This document shows positions 4,591-7,842 of a stretch of DNA of 7,842 nt, piece by piece (position 1 is the stretch's first letter; each line of letters opens with the position of its first letter). The translations under genes were made by a program, and so were the position numbers. Below the pieces are notes generated by a model, which had not been told where the DNA came from, made no database searches, and was given only the letters and a program-made list of their open reading frames with translations. The DNA is from Myxococcales bacterium. GTDB lineage: Bacteria > Myxococcota > Polyangia > Polyangiales > Polyangiaceae. Location: assembly GCA_020430865.1 (NCBI GenBank), contig JAGQIY010000460.1:1-7842 (forward strand), written 5' to 3'.

Positions 4591-5744
4591 GGCGAGCTGC
4601 CAGCGCGCTCCTGCTCGCCGCGCTGTTCGCTGGCTGCTCCGGCGAGGACGCGCCGAAGGAAGGCGCTGGAGTGCGCGAGCTCCTGGACCTACCGGCGCGC
4701 TTCGAGCTGCCGGCGATTCCAGAGACGAACCCACTGACGGCCGAGAAGATCAGGCTCGGCCGTCACCTGTTCTACGACAAGCAGCTGTCCGCGAACGAGA
4801 CCCAGAGCTGCGCGAGCTGTCATCACCAGGAGCTTGCGTTCGCCGACGGACTCAAATTGCCGCAGGGATCTACAGGGCAGACGCTGAGCCGAAACTCCCC
4901 CGGGCTCGCCAACGTCGCCTATCACAGCACGCTGACCTGGGCGAACAACGGCCTGTTGAGCCTCGAAGATCAGATCCCAGTTCCAATCCGTGCGGATAAT
5001 CCTGTCGAGCTCGGGGTGAACGATGGGAACGTCGACGAGGTGTTGAAGCGCTTCGATGACGACCCGCGCTATCAGGAGCTATTCACCGCGGCGTTCCCCA
5101 GGAGCGACTCCGGCGCGACGGTGAACAAGGTGGTGATGGCTCTGGCGAGCTTCGTACGCACCATCATCAGTGGCGACAGCGCGTACGACCGCTACCTCGA
5201 TGGTGACGACGACGCTCTCGACGAGAGCCAGAAGCGCGGCCTCGCGCTGTTCAACGGAGAGCGCCTCGAGTGCTTCCACTGTCACCACGGCGTCTTGCTC
5301 AGCGTCTCCTACCACGACGCCAACACGACGCCTGGCACCATCCAGTATCCGTTCTTCAACAACGGCCTCTACAACGTCGGCGGCGACGGTAGCTACCCGA
5401 GCTACGACCAGGGTCTCTACGAGCTGACGTTGAATCCGAAGGACCGCGGGATGTTTCGCCCTTCGAGCCTGCGCAACGTCGCGCTCACCGCGCCATACAT
5501 GCACGACGGCAGCTTGCCGACGCTGCGCGACGTGATCCTCCACTATTCACGTGGCGGCAGCGTCACCGAGAGCGGTCCCTACGCCGGTGATGGGCGACTC
5601 AGCCCACTGAAATCCGGCCTGGTGCGAGGCTTCGAGATCGACGAACAGGAGATCCAGGATGTGATCGCGTTTCTGAACGCGCTGACCGACGAGAGTCTAC
5701 TCACGAACCCGAAGCTGTCGGATCCGTTCCTCGAAGCGAACTGA
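4587..5744 (+). CDS. mbnH: MbnH-family MauG-like di-heme enzyme
   Basis: This 385-residue exported di-heme c-type cytochrome belongs to the bacterial cytochrome c peroxidase/MauG superfamily. A signal peptide (RR at 2-3, hydrophobic 7-16) ends in a slightly unusual lipobox, FAGC, with C17 as the probable lipidated residue. Heme sites are CASCH at 75-79 and CFHCH at 229-233. W118 (in LTWANN) is the only Trp I find and sits where this superfamily has its inter-heme Trp. RNVALTAPYMHDGSLPTL at 296-313 is the conserved block before the second-heme distal ligand. The next motif, ILHYSRGG, places Y320 where classical peroxidases carry Met; MauG uses Tyr there. With mbnP directly upstream (ATGA overlap), the likely role is oxidation of an MbnP Trp to kynurenine using high-valent iron. 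A generic di-heme peroxidase is the alternative, less likely given the partner. Its 3' end overlaps the opposing truC gene by 44 bp. Confidence 0.88.
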   Translation: MRRAASALLLAALFAGCSGEDAPKEGAGVRELLDLPARFELPAIPETNPLTAEKIRLGRHLFYDKQLSANETQSCASCHHQELAFADGLKLPQGSTGQTLSRNSPGLANVAYHSTLTWANNGLLSLEDQIPVPIRADNPVELGVNDGNVDEVLKRFDDDPRYQELFTAAFPRSDSGATVNKVVMALASFVRTIISGDSAYDRYLDGDDDALDESQKRGLALFNGERLECFHCHHGVLLSVSYHDANTTPGTIQYPFFNNGLYNVGGDGSYPSYDQGLYELTLNPKDRGMFRPSSLRNVALTAPYMHDGSLPTLRDVILHYSRGGSVTESGPYAGDGRLSPLKSGLVRGFEIDEQEIQDVIAFLNALTDESLLTNPKLSDPFLEAN

Positions 5745-6450
5745 GGTCGATGCCCATGTGCCGAAAGGCGTCGCGCAGATCTCGAGGCAGTTCCGTGGAG
5801 AAATGCCTGATCTCCCCGGTTCGGGGGTGAGGGAGCCACAGGTCGGCGGCGTGCAACGCGAGGCGCTGCAGCCCGAAGTGCTCGCGGCACAGTCGATTGT
5901 GGTCTCCCTTGCCGTAGCGTACGTCGCCGAGCAAGGGATGCCCGGCGTGCTTCAGGTGCCTGCGGATCTGGTGCAAGCGTCCGGTCTCGGGCCAGGCCTC
6001 GATCAGTGAGTAGCGCACCGGGTGCCCGTTCAGCGTCTGAGTGAGGCTGGCCGTCGACAGGCAGCGTATGCGCGTCCGCGCCTCGACTCGTGGGCCCTGC
6101 TTGTCTTCTCCCCGAGGAATCGAGTGGTCAATCAGCTGACCGTTGGGCGCTCCGCGCACCAGCGCCAGGTAGCGCTTCTTCACCCGACCTCCGGCGAACG
6201 CCTGGCCCAGTGCGGAGGCGCTCTCGGGGTCCTTCGCGAAGGTCAGGACGCCGCTCGTGGCGCGATCCAGGCGATGCACCGGGTAGACGTGACAGCCCAC
6301 GCGGTCGCGCACCAGGTGCAGCGCCGTGGGGCGCTCCCTCGCCCAACCTGGGTGCACCAGCAAGCCGGAGGGCTTGTCGATGATCACCCAGTGGGCGTCC
6401 TCGGCGAGCACCTCGAGCGACTCCGGCGTGCAGGCGCTGGCCTCGTCCAT
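5701..6450 (-). CDS. truC: TruC-like tRNA pseudouridine synthase
   Basis: This 249-residue cytoplasmic enzyme of the RluA/TruC pseudouridine synthase family isomerises uridine to pseudouridine in RNA; E. coli TruC acts on U65 of tRNA. The catalytic motif HRLDRATSG is at 59-67 with Asp62. Earlier comes IDKPSGLLVHPGW at 24-36, which resembles the corresponding NKPSGWLVH segment of E. coli TruC. TGRLHQIRRHLKHAGHPLLGD at 156-176 is the family's second signature, and EHFGLQRLALHA at 190-201 is very TruC-like. There is no N-terminal S4 domain, as expected for TruC and unlike RluC or RluD. The ATG at 6450 lies 3 bp after the stop of the upstream lipoprotein gene, suggesting cotranscription. A later start at V14 is possible, because E. 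coli TruC begins near there. Residues 236-249, beyond the conserved domain, are encoded in the overlap with mbnH. Confidence 0.88.
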   Translation of the reverse strand: MDEASACTPESLEVLAEDAHWVIIDKPSGLLVHPGWARERPTALHLVRDRVGCHVYPVHRLDRATSGVLTFAKDPESASALGQAFAGGRVKKRYLALVRGAPNGQLIDHSIPRGEDKQGPRVEARTRIRCLSTASLTQTLNGHPVRYSLIEAWPETGRLHQIRRHLKHAGHPLLGDVRYGKGDHNRLCREHFGLQRLALHAADLWLPHPRTGEIRHFSTELPRDLRDAFRHMGIDLSSLRGTDPTASGS

Positions 6451-6453
6451 CGC

Positions 6454-7734
6454 TCAGAAGGCGCCGAGGTAGCGCGGCGGCAGGCCGATCTCGGTGTCAG
6501 GTCGGGTAGAAGACTGCAGGCTGAGCGGCCCCAGGTGCACCTGTGCCTGGGCCTCTCCAGCTCCGGGGACTTCGAAACCAAAGCGGTGCACCACGCCCCC
6601 ACGTCCAGCATCCGTGAGGAAACAATCTCCGCAGGCCGGGTTGCAGCGGACGTCCCCGAGGGTGAACGGCAGGGAGGCGGACGCGAGGAGCTCTTCGCCG
6701 CTCAGGTCCCGCAGATCTAGCTGGATCAGGCGGTCCGGGCGCGGCGGCTTGCCGGGCTCGAAGCGTCCGAACGTCGTGATGAGCAGGGTCTCGTCGTTCA
6801 GGTAGTCGAGGGAGTAGGCCAGGGGATCCGTGGTCAGCTCTCCCGCGGGAATGGAGCGCTCGAGGCGCAGTCCGTCCCGGATGTCGACCAGGCCGAGGCC
6901 GCTGCCCTCGGGAATGATCGCGTCGCCTCCGAACGGACCGGAACAGCTGACGGCCAGCTGCTGTTCACTTGGAGACAGCGCAAGCCCAGCGCACGCGTGG
7001 AGGCCGTCGAGCACCAGCACCTCGGCGACGCTCTGGGACTCCAGGTCCACGCGCACGATGCGGGACTCGAGGCTGTCCTGGAAGTCGGCGGAGTAGGCGC
7101 TCGCCAGGACGTACAGCTGATCCCCGACGACGCGCAGCTTGTCCGGGCGCGGGAAGAAGCCCTGGCTGTTCTCGCCGAGGGCGCTGGAGAGGTCGATGCG
7201 GCCGATGATGGCCGGCACGGACGGATCGAGGACCAACACATCGTCTCCGCCATCGAACGCCTGTCTGCCCGGTTCGGGGTTCGGGTCGAAGCGAGTGACG
7301 AAGGCGAGATCCGGTCTCACCTCGATGTAGTCATGGGGGTTCGCGCTGAAGCCAGTGCCGACGCCGAGCTGCGCGGTCACCCTGGCGGTCTTCAGATCGA
7401 TCCAGCTGACGACAGAGGCTGCCTTGCGGTCGAGCAACACGGCTCGGTCGCCCGCCAAGCGCGCGCCAGGGACCACCACATCGCCGCTCAGTGGAGCGTT
7501 GAGCCTCACCCCCGAACTAGCCGAGGAAATGAACGAGCTGGAGAGCACGTTTCCTTGAGGATCCAGGAGCGAGACGTTTGACGACTGGTAATCCGAGCTG
7601 ATCACCACGAGACCTCGACCGCACTCCGTCTCTGCCGAGTCGGTGCCACCGGTTGAGCCGGGAGGCTCGGGCACGCCACAGCCGGCAAGGGTGAAGAGCA
7701 GCGGGACGAGCTTGGATGAAGGACGTACGGACAC
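6454..7734 (-). CDS. Beta-propeller-like lipoprotein of unknown function
   Basis: From GTG 7734 this is 426 residues with a short signal peptide: basic R4 and K8, hydrophobic 9-16, and lipobox LAGC with lipidated C19. A Pro/Gly/Ser/Thr linker follows to about 37. The rest is a run of beta-strand-like repeats such as GLVVISSDYQSSNVSLLDPQG (41-61), RAVLLDRKAASVVSWIDLKT (97-116), DDVLVLDP (164-171), SRIVRVDLESQSVAEVLVLDG (224-244) and DRLIQLDLRDLSGEELL (334-350). The pattern 'strand - V-D-L/D-P - turn' resembles YncE or WD-like propellers, but I cannot name the family. A C-x3-C-x2-C cluster (C364, C368, C371) near the end could bind metal or form disulfides. A strong ribosome binding site five bases before GTG 7734 favours it over GTG 7776, which would add 14 residues before the signal peptide. 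Possible roles are surface binding or scaffolding. Its 3' neighbour truC starts 3 bp later. Confidence 0.75.
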   Translation of the reverse strand: MSVRPSSKLVPLLFTLAGCGVPEPPGSTGGTDSAETECGRGLVVISSDYQSSNVSLLDPQGNVLSSSFISSASSGVRLNAPLSGDVVVPGARLAGDRAVLLDRKAASVVSWIDLKTARVTAQLGVGTGFSANPHDYIEVRPDLAFVTRFDPNPEPGRQAFDGGDDVLVLDPSVPAIIGRIDLSSALGENSQGFFPRPDKLRVVGDQLYVLASAYSADFQDSLESRIVRVDLESQSVAEVLVLDGLHACAGLALSPSEQQLAVSCSGPFGGDAIIPEGSGLGLVDIRDGLRLERSIPAGELTTDPLAYSLDYLNDETLLITTFGRFEPGKPPRPDRLIQLDLRDLSGEELLASASLPFTLGDVRCNPACGDCFLTDAGRGGVVHRFGFEVPGAGEAQAQVHLGPLSLQSSTRPDTEIGLPPRYLGAF

Positions 7735-7739
7735 CGGGA

Positions 7740-7744
7740 CCTCC
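7740..7744 (-). promoter_or_regulatory. Ribosome binding site deciding the GTG 7734 start
   Basis: On the minus strand GGAGG (7744 to 7740) is followed by the five-base spacer TCCCG and GTG at 7734-7732. The upstream in-frame GTG at 7776 has no comparable site and directly abuts a hairpin. Confidence 0.7.
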
Positions 7745-7776
7745 GGAAGCGAGCGCGCGCTTCGATCGGGTTTCAC

Positions 7777-7804
7777 CTCGCGTTTCGCGAGCTGCTCCGA
7801 GCAG
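7777..7804. repeat. Two perfect inverted repeats back to back
   Basis: CTCGCG-TTT-CGCGAG (7777-7791, 6-bp stem) is followed with no gap by CTGCTC-C-GAGCAG (7792-7804, 6-bp arms around one base). They lie 43-70 bases upstream of the GTG of the propeller lipoprotein. They could act as an operator pair or a 5'-leader structure for the lipoprotein-truC unit. The first arm set can form an RNA hairpin; the second, with a one-base centre, is more plausible as a DNA dimer site. Confidence 0.5.
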
Positions 7805-7842
7805 GTCTTCCGGCTTCTCCTCTCACTCTGACTCGCCTTCCC

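Noticed and set aside
6022..6720. 232-residue plus-strand ORF
   Set aside because: It is antisense to truC and to the end of the lipoprotein gene, both of which have clear protein features on the minus strand.
7735..7776. GTG 7776 as the start of the propeller lipoprotein
   Set aside because: It would add 14 charged residues before the signal peptide and has no ribosome binding site. GTG 7734 has GGAGG at five bases.

Overview
The window is uniformly GC-rich, with strong G/C preference at third codon positions, GTG starts, and three or four Sec/SPII lipoproteins within 8 kb. One of these starts '...GCGSDD' and continues into Gly/Ser/Thr repeats. This style is typical of Myxococcota, especially Polyangia (Sorangium-like) chromosomes. 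That placement is an inference from style, because no marker gene is present. I see no tRNA, rRNA, CRISPR array, insertion sequence or phage gene.

Layout. (1) Positions 1-382, minus strand: the N-terminal part of a low-complexity lipoprotein whose gene runs off the left edge, built on 18-bp tandem DNA repeats. (2) Positions 572-2745, plus strand: a probable two-gene unit, an NhaD-type Na+/H+ antiporter followed 44 bp later by a two-TM DUF218 (YdcF/ElyC-like) envelope protein. (3) Positions 2746-3041: a gene-free stretch with a 7-bp hairpin and a perfect 14-bp palindrome, leading to a 109-residue Cys4 putative zinc-binding protein at 3042-3371 with a good ribosome binding site. (4) Positions 3625-5744, plus strand: a translationally coupled pair (ATGA overlap), an MbnP-family lipoprotein and an MbnH-family MauG-like di-heme enzyme. 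(5) Positions 5701-7734, minus strand: a lipoprotein that looks like a beta-propeller, followed 3 bp later by a TruC-like tRNA pseudouridine synthase. The 3' end of truC overlaps the 3' end of mbnH by 44 bp, tail to tail.

The most interesting part is the mbnP-mbnH pair. In methanotrophs MbnH oxidises a Trp of MbnP to kynurenine, and MbnP then binds copper. Here the pair stands alone, with no methanobactin precursor, maturation gene, transporter or TonB receptor in the window. The MbnP has exactly two Trp (W184 and W186, in the WxW motif) and only three His. The MbnH has two CxxCH sites, an inter-heme Trp candidate, and a Tyr where classical di-heme peroxidases carry Met. Its promoter region holds a TGATTyCCGG direct repeat with 16-bp spacing and a -10-like element only a few bases from the start codon.
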